Part shown: positions 8,751-17,290 of the stretch, one piece after another | Numbering within the stretch: position 1 is the stretch's first letter | How the letters are laid out: each line of letters starts with the position of its first letter | Assembly (NCBI GenBank): GCA_023436175.1 | Contig: JAEZKE010000015.1 | Span: 1-33,727, forward strand | Direction of reading: 5' to 3' | DNA length: 33,727 bases | Origin: Methanobacteriota archaeon | GTDB lineage: Archaea; Methanobacteriota; Methanobacteria; Methanobacteriales; Methanobacteriaceae | Made by a program: the position numbers and the translations under genes | Notes under the pieces: generated by a model | Told to the model about the DNA's origin: nothing | What the model saw: the letters and a program-made list of their open reading frames with translations, nothing else | Databases searched by the model: none

Positions 8751-9179
8751 CTATTCATTCATAATTACTTCGCCAGTATAAGCATCCACGTCCATGGAAC
8801 CTGCACTTTTCCCGTTTGTATCAAAAAGTGGCACTTTCCAAACCCAAGTATGTCGATTATTTGTAGTCCATTTGAAAAGAGTAGGAGTACCTGCTGTAAC
8901 AGTTTGTCCGCCTAATTCTTTGGTGGAATCAACGGCAATTTTTTGGGCCTGTTTAGCAGATACTTTTATATTTGCTGTGCTGTTTGTGCTGGTACTGTTT
9001 TGGGAACTGGTTCCATTACTGACTGATGTGGTGTTAGTGTGGGAATTATCGGCAACGGTAACATTTGTGGCATTACCGCTTAAAGTTTGATTTTGATTAC
9101 CTGGACTTGCAAGTATATAAACTGCCCCAATAATTACTATCAACACGATTACAATTAAACCAATTATTTTGTTATCCAC
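8751..9179 (-). CDS. Membrane-anchored PepSY-like extracellular protein
   Basis: 142 residues. One N-terminal hydrophobic anchor (IIGLIVIVLIVIIGAVYIL, residues 4-22), then a low-complexity Asn/Ser/Thr linker (about 28-75) that would be exposed outside the cell, then a small domain (about 78-142) with the PepSY pattern: SAKQAQKIAVDS helix, WVWKVPLFD strand, and DVDAYTGEVI at the end. PepSY domains are often inhibitory or chaperone-like modules; no partner peptidase is visible here. The GTG start at 9179 is fixed by a near-perfect SD (AGGAGGTGA); the overlapping ATG is in another frame. A decayed tandem copy lies just upstream. Confidence 0.82.
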   Translation of the reverse strand: MDNKIIGLIVIVLIVIIGAVYILASPGNQNQTLSGNATNVTVADNSHTNTTSVSNGTSSQNSTSTNSTANIKVSAKQAQKIAVDSTKELGGQTVTAGTPTLFKWTTNNRHTWVWKVPLFDTNGKSAGSMDVDAYTGEVIMNE

Positions 9180-9330
9180 ATTTTCACCTCCTTTTTAAAT
9201 CTACAGAAAAATTAGAACTATTTGATGGGGCACATCCAAAAAATAAATTGAGGTGAAAAGATTCCATCAGCACTGATATAATGGATATTTTCAGTTTTTA
9301 TAATGTGCTATTGGTTAATTATATTATTTA

Positions 9331-9364
9331 AAAGTATCTAAAATGGAATTTATGGTTTATTTAA
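9331..9364 (-). repeat. Duplicated promoter segment, copy 1
   Basis: About 34 bases upstream of the PepSY-like gene that match 9941-9974 with only a few mismatches, sharing TTTATGGTTTATTTAA. It lies about 150 bases above the start, the same relative place as the second copy above the decayed gene. The tandem duplication therefore included the upstream region. Confidence 0.65.
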
Positions 9365-9459
9365 ATGTTAATGTTAATTATGCAAAATTAAAACCTTTTA
9401 AAATGAAATTGAATAAAAAATTAAACTATTAAAAAATTTAACTCATTTACATTTATGTC

Positions 9460-9814
9460 TTAGACGCCATTTTCAGACCTGTACTGATGATTTGTTTTCC
9501 ATTTATAATTAAGAGTTACCTGCTGTAACGGTTTGTGCATTTACCTTTTTGGTGGAGTTAGCAGTAGTATTTGGGGTCTGGTTGGTTGTTATATTAGTTG
9601 TGATGCTTGTAGGGGCATTGTTTTGGGAACTGGTTCCGTTGTTAACTGATGTAGTATTAGCCTGGTTATTGGCGTTACTATCTGCAATGGCATTTGTGGT
9701 GTTTGATGCAGTTTGATTACCTTGATTACCTTGATTTGCCAGTATAGTATAGGCTGCTCCAATAATTACTACTAAAATGATTACAATTAAACCATTTTTA
9801 CTATTACTATCCGT
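9460..9814 (-). pseudogene. Decayed tandem copy of the PepSY-like protein gene
   Basis: Reading down from 9814, the frame repeats the architecture of the 8751-9179 protein: KNGLIVIILVVIIGAAYTIL anchor, Asn/Thr/Ser linker including the shared VNNGTSSQN, then AQTVTAGNS and a stop at 9509-9511. After a frameshift the homology resumes (TLNYKWKTNHQY against TLFKWTTNNRH) and ends at another stop at 9460. The start position carries ACG instead of GTG, and the SD has changed from AAGGAGGTG to AAGGATGTG. Start, SD, frame and length are all damaged, so it is almost surely non-functional. It may still be transcribed, because its duplicated upstream segment is kept. Confidence 0.85.
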
Positions 9815-10162
9815 CTTTTCACATCCTTTAATTTGATATTTGTAAATGTAATTGACTGTAATGGAAATCTCAAAAATGCATTTATGGGAGATCCACAGTC
9901 TGACATAATGGAGTAAATTATTGATTCATTCTCATATTTAAAATTATCTAAAATAGGATTTATGGTTTATTTAAGTAATGATATCCCAATTAATCAGATT
10001 AAACTCTTTAAAAATGAAATAGATAAAAATTAGGTAAAATTAAAATAAGAAATGGCGGATGAACTTAGATCATGCTTAACTAATCAATCATAATAAAAAT
10101 TTCATCTTAACTCTTTATAGGAATTACTGAATAATTTTTTAAACCTATCTATTTGAACGCAT
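9815..10162. other. Spacer upstream of the decayed PepSY-like copy
   Basis: No coding sequence seen. It contains the second copy of the duplicated promoter segment (9941-9974). The part next to 10162 is the 3' region of the exporter permease; no clear terminator is visible there. Confidence 0.5.
9941..9974 (-). repeat. Duplicated promoter segment, copy 2
   Basis: Matches 9331-9364 at about 30 of 34 positions without gaps. It lies roughly 130 bases above the mutated start of the decayed PepSY-like copy. Confidence 0.65.
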
Positions 10163-10882
10163 TCACTTCCATCTGGTAAGTATCGCATCTCTGCTAAAAG
10201 TGGCCTTATTTATGTAAAACAAAACTGCATCAGCAGCAAGAAGAATTATAGAAATTGCAAGCAGATTAATGACGTTTAATGATACTACATTTGTTTCAAG
10301 CAATAAGTATACAGCTATAAATGGTATAAATAGAATCATTCCAAGCTGATTCGCGGTTCTCACGTCATTGACTCTTGAAGATATGATAACATTCAGTTGA
10401 ATGCTTAAAATAGATGAAAGCGGGACTGCCAGGAGTAAAATAAACGCCATACTCCAGTTGGGGAAAAAGAAATAACCAATAGTATTAAATGAGATTAAAT
10501 CTGAAAGTACCATGAAGATTAGGGAACCAGCATATATTATACCGACACAGGGAATGAAGGAGGTTATGGTCTTTCCAAACAAAAGTTCACTGTCGGTTAT
10601 GGGCGTTGCTAAGAGCGGCTCTAAACTTTGCTCAATCTTCTCACCTAAAATACTGTATGATGCAAGAGTATTTGGAAGTATATAGGCTAGAATAATATAA
10701 AAATAGGAAAATGCATTCAGCAGTACTATGATCTCTGCAGTTTTATTGGCCCCTGTTACAGCTAAAGGTAAACCAACTGAGAGTAAGAGTGGAAGAATTA
10801 TCAATGTGTATAAGATACGTTTTTTCTTCAAGAATATGTTGAAGTCTTTGGTGGCAATAACCCATGATTTCTGCAGTCTCAT
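10163..10882 (-). CDS. ABC-2 type exporter permease
   Basis: 239 residues, six predicted membrane segments. The loop EKIEQSLEPLLATPITDSELL between the second and third segments is the hallmark of ABC-2 permeases of the NatB/CcmB-like kind, which couple to the ATPase. Its ATG overlaps the end of the ATPase gene region (stop at 10884-10886, start at 10882), with SD GAGGGGAG, so the two are translated from one transcript. The exported substrate is unknown. Downstream lies the decayed PepSY-like gene on the same strand, so read-through into it is possible. Confidence 0.9.
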   Translation of the reverse strand: MRLQKSWVIATKDFNIFLKKKRILYTLIILPLLLSVGLPLAVTGANKTAEIIVLLNAFSYFYIILAYILPNTLASYSILGEKIEQSLEPLLATPITDSELLFGKTITSFIPCVGIIYAGSLIFMVLSDLISFNTIGYFFFPNWSMAFILLLAVPLSSILSIQLNVIISSRVNDVRTANQLGMILFIPFIAVYLLLETNVVSLNVINLLAISIILLAADAVLFYINKATFSRDAILTRWK

Positions 10883-10883
10883 T

Positions 10884-11813
10884 TCATTCTCCCCTCACAA
10901 ATTTCAGGTATGCGTCTTCCAGCGTCGGACTGAGCCTGGTGACATATTGAACCTGGCCGCCAGCACCAACTATTGCATCCACAATGACTGGATTCTCTTT
11001 TTCAGGATCATTCACATCAATGGTCAGTTTGTTGTTGTCAATGGTCCTATTTTTAAGGGATAGTTTATCCAGAGCTTCTAAAATTTTGATAGTTACCTGT
11101 TCCAACTGAATTACGGTTTTATTTCCCCAAACAGATTCTTCTAATTCTTGAGGAGCACCTGTTGCCCTTAGTTTCGTGTTGAATATCCCAATTTTATCAC
11201 ATATTCGCTGCGCTTCATCAAGGTTATGTGTATTTAAAAAAATTGTGGCATTCTTCTCCTTTTTTAACTGAAGTATGAAATCTCTTACTGTTTTCGATGA
11301 TTCAGGGTCTAGATTCGCTGTTGGTTCATCTAAAAACAGTACTTGAGGATCATGGATCAGTGCTCGCGCAATGGCCAGTTTTTGCTTCATTCCTTTAGAA
11401 AATGTTCCTGCCAGGAGATCCCTTTTATCCCAAAGGTCTAACATCTTGAGAAAATGTTTGATATTCTCTTTCCTTTCGGTTTCTGGACATTCATATAATT
11501 TCCCGTAAAAATCCAGGTTGTCGTAGGCGCTCATGTCATCGTAGAGCCCCATGTTTTCAGGAAGTAATCCAATGATCTTTCTGATCTTCAAAGAATCCTC
11601 GGGGTTGTCTACGTCGTAACCAGCTATTCTAGCTTCTCCACTGGTTTTTGATATAAGACAGCAGAGCATTCTCATTGTTGTGGTCTTTCCTGCACCATTA
11701 GGTCCGAGGAAACCGAAAACTTCGCCTTCTTTAACATGTAATGTAAGGTTATCCACCGCAGTCAAATCACTGAACTTCTTTGTAAGATTTTCTGCATCGA
11801 TCAAGTGTATCAA
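10884..11813 (-). CDS. ABC exporter ATP-binding protein
   Basis: 309 residues. Walker A GPNGAGKT (37-44), signature FSKGMKQKLAIARAL (the SKGM form usual in this exporter subfamily) and Walker B VLFLDEPTANLD with the catalytic Glu are all intact, followed by the H-loop LNTHNLDEA. The C-terminal 80 residues resemble the extra domain of NatA/DrrA-type ATPases. It powers the adjacent permease. Start is uncertain: TTG at 11813 has little room for an SD, while a TTG at 11804 (protein beginning IDAENL) has GGAAG nine bases upstream. Both give a complete ATPase. Confidence 0.92.
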   Translation of the reverse strand: MIHLIDAENLTKKFSDLTAVDNLTLHVKEGEVFGFLGPNGAGKTTTMRMLCCLISKTSGEARIAGYDVDNPEDSLKIRKIIGLLPENMGLYDDMSAYDNLDFYGKLYECPETERKENIKHFLKMLDLWDKRDLLAGTFSKGMKQKLAIARALIHDPQVLFLDEPTANLDPESSKTVRDFILQLKKEKNATIFLNTHNLDEAQRICDKIGIFNTKLRATGAPQELEESVWGNKTVIQLEQVTIKILEALDKLSLKNRTIDNNKLTIDVNDPEKENPVIVDAIVGAGGQVQYVTRLSPTLEDAYLKFVRGE

Positions 11814-12239
11814 CTTCCACTATAGTTTTAAAGTAATATCTATATTCTATTTTAAAGCATTATTTTAAATAATTATGCATGACATCATATTACTACTATT
11901 CTTACAGATCATTCCTTAATTAAGCAGAAGATTATATTAATCTAAATTAATTAAAAATATAAACTTTGGATATAAAATTTAAGAATATAGATACATTTAC
12001 AAGTTTAAAATGGAGATTCTAGTTGTAAACATAAAAAATAGAATAATATATCTTAACGCTCATGTTATCACGTGTAAATATTCTACACTATTAAATTGTA
12101 TTATTGGTCAATGAATTTGTTTAAAAATCCAATTTAATCAACAGTTCACATAAATAGGGTAACAGTTGTACAAAATTCCAGACATGAGCACTTTTAAAAT
12201 ATTAATCAATAATTTTCACTTAAAAATTAAAAATGGGAA
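11814..12239. other. AT-rich spacer between iorB and the exporter
   Basis: 426 bases without a gene. It should hold the exporter promoter and the 3' end of the ior transcript. I see no RNA gene or strong repeat in it. Confidence 0.5.
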
Positions 12240-12833
12240 TTATTGAGACGAAACAAACTCAAATCCTTCTTCAAATGCTTTTAAATTAATAGGAATGCTC
12301 TTTTGAGGTAAATTTTCCCTCATAGATTTCAAAATAGCTTCTTTGTCTATGGGGAAATCTGAAACTGCAGTGGCCCCACCAAGCATGACCATATTAAGTG
12401 ATAGGATATGTCCTGCATCTTTAGCTGCTTTTTCAGCATCAAGTGCGAATACACCTTTTACTTTTGATTTAAGCTCATCTAAAATATCAGAAATATCTGG
12501 ATAAGGTATTTCACTTCCAATTATGTTAAAAGGCATAATTGGTGATGTATTTACAACAACATAAGTGTCTTTACTTGCCTTTGAAATTGCCCTGAGTGAT
12601 TCCATAGGTTCAAATGCAATTAAAAGATCAGCACTGCATTCTTCAATTATTGCACTTTTTGAATCTCCTATTTTAAGTTCTGTTGAAACAACTCCGCCAC
12701 GCTGGGCCATTCCATGTACTTCACTCATTACAACTCCCATATTGCTTTTCATTGCGGCCTCTCCAATTACAATTGAAGTTTTGATGATTCCCTGTCCTCC
12801 GACACCGCAGATATAAATGTTATATGGTTTCAT
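12240..12833 (-). CDS. iorB: Indolepyruvate:ferredoxin oxidoreductase, beta subunit
   Basis: 197 residues, the standard IorB length. It is the small subunit of the oxygen-sensitive IOR enzyme, which oxidatively decarboxylates aryl pyruvates (indolepyruvate, phenylpyruvate, hydroxyphenylpyruvate) to arylacetyl-CoA, or runs in reverse for aromatic amino acid synthesis in methanogens. The family motif ICGVGGQGIIKTSIVIGEAA is at residues 8-27; AQRGGVVSTELKIG follows. It lies 63 bases after iorA on the same strand, with SD GGAGAT, so the pair is an operon. Confidence 0.95.
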   Translation of the reverse strand: MKPYNIYICGVGGQGIIKTSIVIGEAAMKSNMGVVMSEVHGMAQRGGVVSTELKIGDSKSAIIEECSADLLIAFEPMESLRAISKASKDTYVVVNTSPIMPFNIIGSEIPYPDISDILDELKSKVKGVFALDAEKAAKDAGHILSLNMVMLGGATAVSDFPIDKEAILKSMRENLPQKSIPINLKAFEEGFEFVSSQ

Positions 12834-12896
12834 TTTTAATCTCCATGATTTTCATTAATTGACATAATTGCTGGTTTTTCAAATTTAATTATTATA

Positions 12897-14750
12897 TTAA
12901 CTTATTCTTTTAGCTCCAATAGCCTTCTTTGGACAAATTTGCATGCAAACACTGCACCCTCTGCAAAACATGGAATCAATACCTACCGAACCGTCCTCTG
13001 CAACATAAATTGCAGGACAAGTGAGTTCTTTCAGACAGTTTAGACATTCATCACATTTTTCGGGGTCAACATTCATAAGCAGTGTATTAGTAACTCCCTT
13101 TTTAGTGAGCATACATGGATATTTTGAAATAACAACTGCCACACCGTCAAACTGCAGCGCTTTTTTGAATATTTCCTTTGATATATCCACACTAACTGGA
13201 TTTATAACTTCTAAAAATTCCACACCAACTGATTCAACGATTTTTTCTATACTTATTTCAGGGGCCATTTCTCCCATCCCATCTACTGGAAGTCCAGGGT
13301 GAGGCTGCCCTCCTGTCATTGCAGTTGTCCTGTTATCTAAAATAACAAGTACAAATTTATCTTTGTTATGTACTGCATTTATAAGCGGCGGAATGCCCGC
13401 ATGGAAAAATGTAGAATCCCCTATAAAGCTTACAATGTTTTGATCAGTTGATTTTGAGAACCCACAGCTTGTACCTATACTTGAACCCATGGAAAGCAGG
13501 TAATCTGCCATTTCATATGGAGATTCGATTCCAAGTGTGTAACAGCCGATATCATTTGGATAAATCGCGTCAAGATTTAGCTCTTCAACCGCTTTTTTAA
13601 CCGCATAGTAAGCGGCCCTGTGAGGACATCCCGGACATAAAGTTGGCGGGCGTACTGGAAGTGGAATATCTGGTGTATAAGACTGCTTTTCTTCTAAATT
13701 AATATCAATAACGTTTTTCATGCCTTCAAGAACTATGTCTGGTGTGTATTCATAGATCATAGGCAGTGTTTCATCAAGTTTACCATGTACATTTGTTTTC
13801 AGTCCATGCTTTCCAATTACTGCAAGTACCTCATTTTCCATTATTGGATCCACTTCTTCAATGACCATTACACGGTCTAAATCCTTTATAAAATCGTATA
13901 CTAATTTTTCCGGGAAAGGATAAGAAAAACCAATTTTTAAGATGTTTACAGGTAACTCATTTTTTTCCACAACATCTATAGCATAGTTAAATGCGCTGCC
14001 GCTTGTAATCACGCCAATTTTACTTCCTTTATCAAATATCTGGTTAAATGGAGAATTGCTGGCTACTTTTTCTATCTTCTCCATTTTTTCAACTAATATT
14101 CTGTGTCTTTCCCTAGCATTTGCTGGTACAAGAACAAAGCGTTTAGGATCCTTTTTGAAATATCCTGTTTTCTTTTCAGTATTAGGGGAATCTAATTCTA
14201 CTACTCCCCTCATGTGGGAAACCCTTGTAGTTGTACGCATTAAAACAGGTATTTGAAACTCTTCAGAAAGTTCAAACCCGTACTTCATCATATCTTTTAT
14301 TTCCTGTGGATTGGAAGGTTCCACTGTAGGAATACCCGCAATTCGCGCGTAATGCCTGTTATCCTGTTCATTTTGGGATGAAAATATGGAAGGATCGTCT
14401 GCTGATAAGATGATCATCCCTCCATTCACGCCCTCGTACACTGCGCTCATAAATGAGTCTGCAGCCACATTTAAACCTACGTGTTTCATAAAAGTAAATG
14501 AACGGAGTCCTGATGCAGCAGCAGCTGCTGAAACTTCAAATGCTACTTTTTCATTGGTGGAAAATTCGAAGTAAATCCCTGCTTTTTCAGCAATCTTGGA
14601 TAAAACATCTCCAATTTCTGAAGAGGGTGTACCTGGATATGTTGAGGCAACTGATACTCCTGCTTCAACTGCTCCTCGAACAGCAGCTTCGTTACCTAAC
14701 AAAAATAGTTTTTCACCTTCTTTACCAGTTAAAACCTTTGTTATATTCAT
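12897..14750 (-). CDS. iorA: Indolepyruvate:ferredoxin oxidoreductase, alpha subunit
   Basis: 617 residues, full length for IorA. The N-terminal pyrimidine-binding domain opens with LLGNEAAVRGAVEAGVSV and STYPGTPSSEIGDVL. The TPP-binding domain contains LCPGCPHRAAYY and FIGDSTFFHAGIPPLINA with DNRTTAMTGGQPHPG. A C-terminal ferredoxin domain holds two clusters: CDECLNCLKELTCP and CRGCSVCMQICP, both complete. The enzyme contains thiamine diphosphate and Fe-S clusters and passes electrons to ferredoxin. SD AAGGCGAT precedes the ATG. First gene of iorAB. Confidence 0.96.
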   Translation of the reverse strand: MNITKVLTGKEGEKLFLLGNEAAVRGAVEAGVSVASTYPGTPSSEIGDVLSKIAEKAGIYFEFSTNEKVAFEVSAAAAASGLRSFTFMKHVGLNVAADSFMSAVYEGVNGGMIILSADDPSIFSSQNEQDNRHYARIAGIPTVEPSNPQEIKDMMKYGFELSEEFQIPVLMRTTTRVSHMRGVVELDSPNTEKKTGYFKKDPKRFVLVPANARERHRILVEKMEKIEKVASNSPFNQIFDKGSKIGVITSGSAFNYAIDVVEKNELPVNILKIGFSYPFPEKLVYDFIKDLDRVMVIEEVDPIMENEVLAVIGKHGLKTNVHGKLDETLPMIYEYTPDIVLEGMKNVIDINLEEKQSYTPDIPLPVRPPTLCPGCPHRAAYYAVKKAVEELNLDAIYPNDIGCYTLGIESPYEMADYLLSMGSSIGTSCGFSKSTDQNIVSFIGDSTFFHAGIPPLINAVHNKDKFVLVILDNRTTAMTGGQPHPGLPVDGMGEMAPEISIEKIVESVGVEFLEVINPVSVDISKEIFKKALQFDGVAVVISKYPCMLTKKGVTNTLLMNVDPEKCDECLNCLKELTCPAIYVAEDGSVGIDSMFCRGCSVCMQICPKKAIGAKRIS

Positions 14751-15076
14751 GATATCGCCTTGTAATGATTAAAATATGCTCTAATTGATTCTGTTATTTA
14801 ACTCAAATAGTATAATTAGAAATCAGTTAAATCTAACTTAGGACATTATCTAAATTAAGCTTTTTTATAGATGATACTTCCATATCTCAGGTTATTAATA
14901 TAAAATTACCGAAACCTTTCATTTATTTTTAGACACTTATTAGGGGATCATATTGAACCCATTAACATAATCTAAGCTTTTTGACATGAAGTTTTATATT
15001 CTATAGGTTAGTAAATAATCCAAAGTACCAGATCTATAATTTAAATCTATTATTTGTTAAAACTGAATTGAGACAA

Positions 15077-15127
15077 GAATATCGTTTAACTTGTGAAATA
15101 AAAATAGCATATCCTTAAAATGTGGGA
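15077..15127 (+). repeat. Imperfect direct repeat, copy 1
   Basis: About 51 bases beginning GAATATCGTTTAACTTGT that recur at 15157 beginning GAATATTGTTTAACTTGT, roughly three quarters identical over the full length. Both copies lie directly upstream of the YgjP-like gene. Confidence 0.6.
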
Positions 15128-15156
15128 TTATACAAACTGTAAATTGATTGAATATG

Positions 15157-15207
15157 GAATATTGTTTAACTTGTAAAATGGGGATATCCTATCTTTAAAG
15201 AAAGGGA
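15157..15207 (+). repeat. Imperfect direct repeat, copy 2
   Basis: Second copy, ending within the SD region of the gene at 15213. It may be a duplicated leader or a pair of regulator sites. Confidence 0.6.
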
Positions 15208-15212
15208 AAATC

Positions 15213-15791
15213 ATGCAAAAAACAGCGAAAATCTATGATCTAAATGTAGAATATGATGTAGTTCGGCGTGATGTTAAATACTGGCGTTTAGAGATTAAAA
15301 ATGAAAAATTAGTGATTATAGCCCCTGAAGGATATGATGGTTATGAGAAGATCATAGAAAAACACAAAAATTGGATTTATAAAAAATTTAAAACCATTAA
15401 TGTCTCAAAAGATGAGGCAAAACGAAAAGAACTTAATTATAAACGCGGTGAAGAAGAATTTAGAGAAATGATCCATGAACTTGTTAAAAAGTTCTCGCTT
15501 GAATTAGATGTAACTGTAAATAAAGTATATTTCAGGCGAATGAAATCAAGATGGGGAAGCTGCAGTTCAAGAAATAATATCAGTATCAATAAATATTTAA
15601 AATATTTACCCGAAGCTTTAATTGAATACATTGTTTTTCATGAAGTTGCACATCTTGTTGAATTAAATCATAGTAAAAGATTTTGGGATATAATAAGAAA
15701 AAAATTTAATAATTATAAAGAGATAGAGAAAGAACTTTCAATTTACTGGTTTGCAATTAAAGATACTATAATTGGGGCATCATTTAGTTAA
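15213..15791 (+). CDS. YgjP/DUF45-family metallopeptidase-like protein
   Basis: 192 residues. The zinc-protease motif is complete: HEVAH at H143-E144-H147 and a third His, H153, in LVELNHSKRFW. The preceding RRMKSRWGSCSSRNNISINKYL stretch (split here at key part RWGSCS) is the conserved YgjP/SprT-like strand-turn. Cytosolic; such proteins are often linked to nucleic-acid-associated proteolysis, but the true substrate is unknown. SD AAAGGGAA lies before the ATG. It sits alone on the plus strand, with a TATA-bearing gap before the next gene. Confidence 0.88.
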   Translation: MQKTAKIYDLNVEYDVVRRDVKYWRLEIKNEKLVIIAPEGYDGYEKIIEKHKNWIYKKFKTINVSKDEAKRKELNYKRGEEEFREMIHELVKKFSLELDVTVNKVYFRRMKSRWGSCSSRNNISINKYLKYLPEALIEYIVFHEVAHLVELNHSKRFWDIIRKKFNNYKEIEKELSIYWFAIKDTIIGASFS

Positions 15792-15807
15792 TCAAAAACC
15801 TAATTGC

Positions 15808-15815
15808 TTATATAT
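15808..15815 (+). promoter_or_regulatory. TATA box candidate for the GIY-YIG-like gene
   Basis: TTATATAT within GCTTATATATC, about 60 bases before the ATG at 15876. A start of transcription about 25 bases downstream would leave a leader of roughly 35 bases containing the SD. Position-based inference. Confidence 0.45.
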
Positions 15816-15875
15816 CAATAAAATATATATTAATAAAATAAATGTGAATACTAGAGCATAAAAGGGAGGTCAAAA

Positions 15876-16163
15876 ATGCCAGCAGCAAAACGATGGATGG
15901 ATTTCAATGAAGATAATATAAAACAGTTACCAAATTCCTATGGAGTATTCCAGTTTGCCAACGATAAAAAGGAAATTGTCTATATTGGCGATGGAAAACT
16001 AAAACATAATATTTCCGTGCATTTTTCAGATAAAGACGTGTCAGGAAGCATTGTTTACTTCAGATACCGTGAAAATGATAGTAAAAAAAGTTCAAAACAA
16101 AGGAAGAACATTTTACTTAAAGAGTATAAAGAAAAGAACGGAAAAATACCAGAATTTAATTAA
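15876..16163 (+). CDS. Small GIY-YIG-like protein
   Basis: 95 residues with a strong SD (GGGAGGT) before the ATG. The core YGVFQFANDKKEIVYIGDG (residues about 25-43) matches the GIY-YIG beta-hairpin: a G-[VI]-[YF] strand, then YIG. Downstream a conserved basic helix holds RYRENDSKKSSKQRKN. The usual catalytic Arg/Glu arrangement of GIY-YIG nucleases cannot be confirmed in so short a protein. Nuclease activity is therefore uncertain; it may be a non-catalytic archaeal member. Convergent with the HEATH-motif gene. Confidence 0.7.
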   Translation: MPAAKRWMDFNEDNIKQLPNSYGVFQFANDKKEIVYIGDGKLKHNISVHFSDKDVSGSIVYFRYRENDSKKSSKQRKNILLKEYKEKNGKIPEFN

Positions 16164-16238
16164 GGGATTTACTGATTATATAGTTAGAATTAGTTGTTTT
16201 TGATAAACGTTGATTTTAACCCTTAATTATCCTCTTTT

Positions 16239-16970
16239 TTAAGGCATATTTGTTATTTTTACTAAACTATCAAATTTTAACTCTTTTAAAATAAGGCCCA
16301 TGGCTTTACAATGTCCTGAACTTGTAAAAATATCATTATCTTTAATGATTTGTTTTATTTGGCTTGTAATTTCGTACTGTAAAGGATAGGTATCTTTAAA
16401 AACATCCAGATATTTTTTAAGAATTTCGTGTTCTTCGGGTTTTAAATGGAAATATTCTAAAAATCCCCATGCTATAATATATCGTGTTATCATGAGTAGA
16501 TCATCAAAAAGAAGGTCATTAGAGAACTGCCTGTAAAAATCCACCCCAGCAAGCATGGATTCAATTTCCTTTTGAACAACAGTTAAATATTCCACACCAA
16601 ATGGAGTAAATCCGTTCTCAAAGATTATTTTATTGACTACAATATCATCAACCATTGTAAATATCATTTGAATATCCCTTTTGTCGCTGTCTTCAATTGA
16701 CTCTGGAAATTCTCCCCTGCAGTACCTTTTTTTAAATAGAATGTAACCGTGGGTTGCCTCGTGGGCAATGGAGCGTTCTAATGTTTCATTTGTTTTTCGG
16801 ATATCTGAACGGATGATAATGATGATGTAATCTGGATGGTACCTGAACCCTGCCCACATGCCTTTTATTCCAAGGTAAGGGCTTTCAAGTATTTTAACTT
16901 CTTTCCCGGTTTCGGTTTCTATTTTCTTTAAATAATCTGTTAATTTATTTGAAAATTGAAATTTTGGCAT
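16239..16970 (-). CDS. Putative HExxH zinc peptidase of unknown family
   Basis: 243 residues, no signal peptide. HEATH at H70-E71-H74 is a clear HExxH zinc-binding helix; a conserved-looking MVDDIVVNKII about 35 residues later could supply the third ligand (Asp or Glu). The strands before it (PDYIIIIIRSDI) match the edge strand of minimal zincin folds. The C-terminal half is helical. I do not recognise a named family, and no substrate can be inferred. It follows the 17006-17290 gene by 35 bases in the same direction, so the two probably form an operon. Confidence 0.75.
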   Translation of the reverse strand: MPKFQFSNKLTDYLKKIETETGKEVKILESPYLGIKGMWAGFRYHPDYIIIIIRSDIRKTNETLERSIAHEATHGYILFKKRYCRGEFPESIEDSDKRDIQMIFTMVDDIVVNKIIFENGFTPFGVEYLTVVQKEIESMLAGVDFYRQFSNDLLFDDLLMITRYIIAWGFLEYFHLKPEEHEILKKYLDVFKDTYPLQYEITSQIKQIIKDNDIFTSSGHCKAMGLILKELKFDSLVKITNMP

Positions 16971-17005
16971 TTAATCACAGCTATCTTTTATTAACTTTAG
17001 ATAAA

Positions 17006-17290
17006 TTAGGCAGAAGTTTTTTCCACTTCACTAAGGATATGGATTTCTTCTTCCTCTAAAACTCCTCCTTTTTGCGGTATTTTTTGATTAACTTGTGATT
17101 CATGAAATTTTTGTGCATTGTTTGGATTGTCCCAGTCAAATAAGACTATAACTAAATTAGGGTCTTCTGCATCACGGAAGATAGTGGCCCCTTGGGAACC
17201 TTTGGATTTTCGTTCATCAGCAAATTTATCGAAGAGAGTTTTCCATTTTTCATAATTTTCAACTCTAATTTTAGCAAGTATATTTGCCAT
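17006..17290 (-). CDS. Dimeric alpha/beta-barrel (ABM-like) protein
   Basis: 94 residues. The pattern ILAKIRVENYEKWKTLFD, then GATIFRDAEDPNLVIVLFDW and a final helix-strand, fits the ferredoxin-like half-barrel of the antibiotic-biosynthesis monooxygenase / cyclase-like superfamily, which works as dimers. Members include small oxygenases, heme-degrading and stress proteins; a function cannot be assigned here. SD AGGTGA six bases before the ATG. Likely first gene of a two-gene unit with the HEATH-motif protein. Confidence 0.75.
   Translation of the reverse strand: MANILAKIRVENYEKWKTLFDKFADERKSKGSQGATIFRDAEDPNLVIVLFDWDNPNNAQKFHESQVNQKIPQKGGVLEEEEIHILSEVEKTSA

Larger units (their letters stand above)
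14751..15212. other. Spacer with an imperfect direct repeat
   Basis: 462 bases between divergent iorA and the YgjP-like gene; no gene seen. It must contain both promoters. The notable content is the 80-base-offset direct repeat at 15077 and 15157. Confidence 0.5.

Noticed and set aside
11377..11410. ABC signature SKGM instead of SGGQ in the exporter ATPase
   Set aside because: This variant is usual in the NatA/Drr-type ABC-2 ATPases, so it is not a defect.
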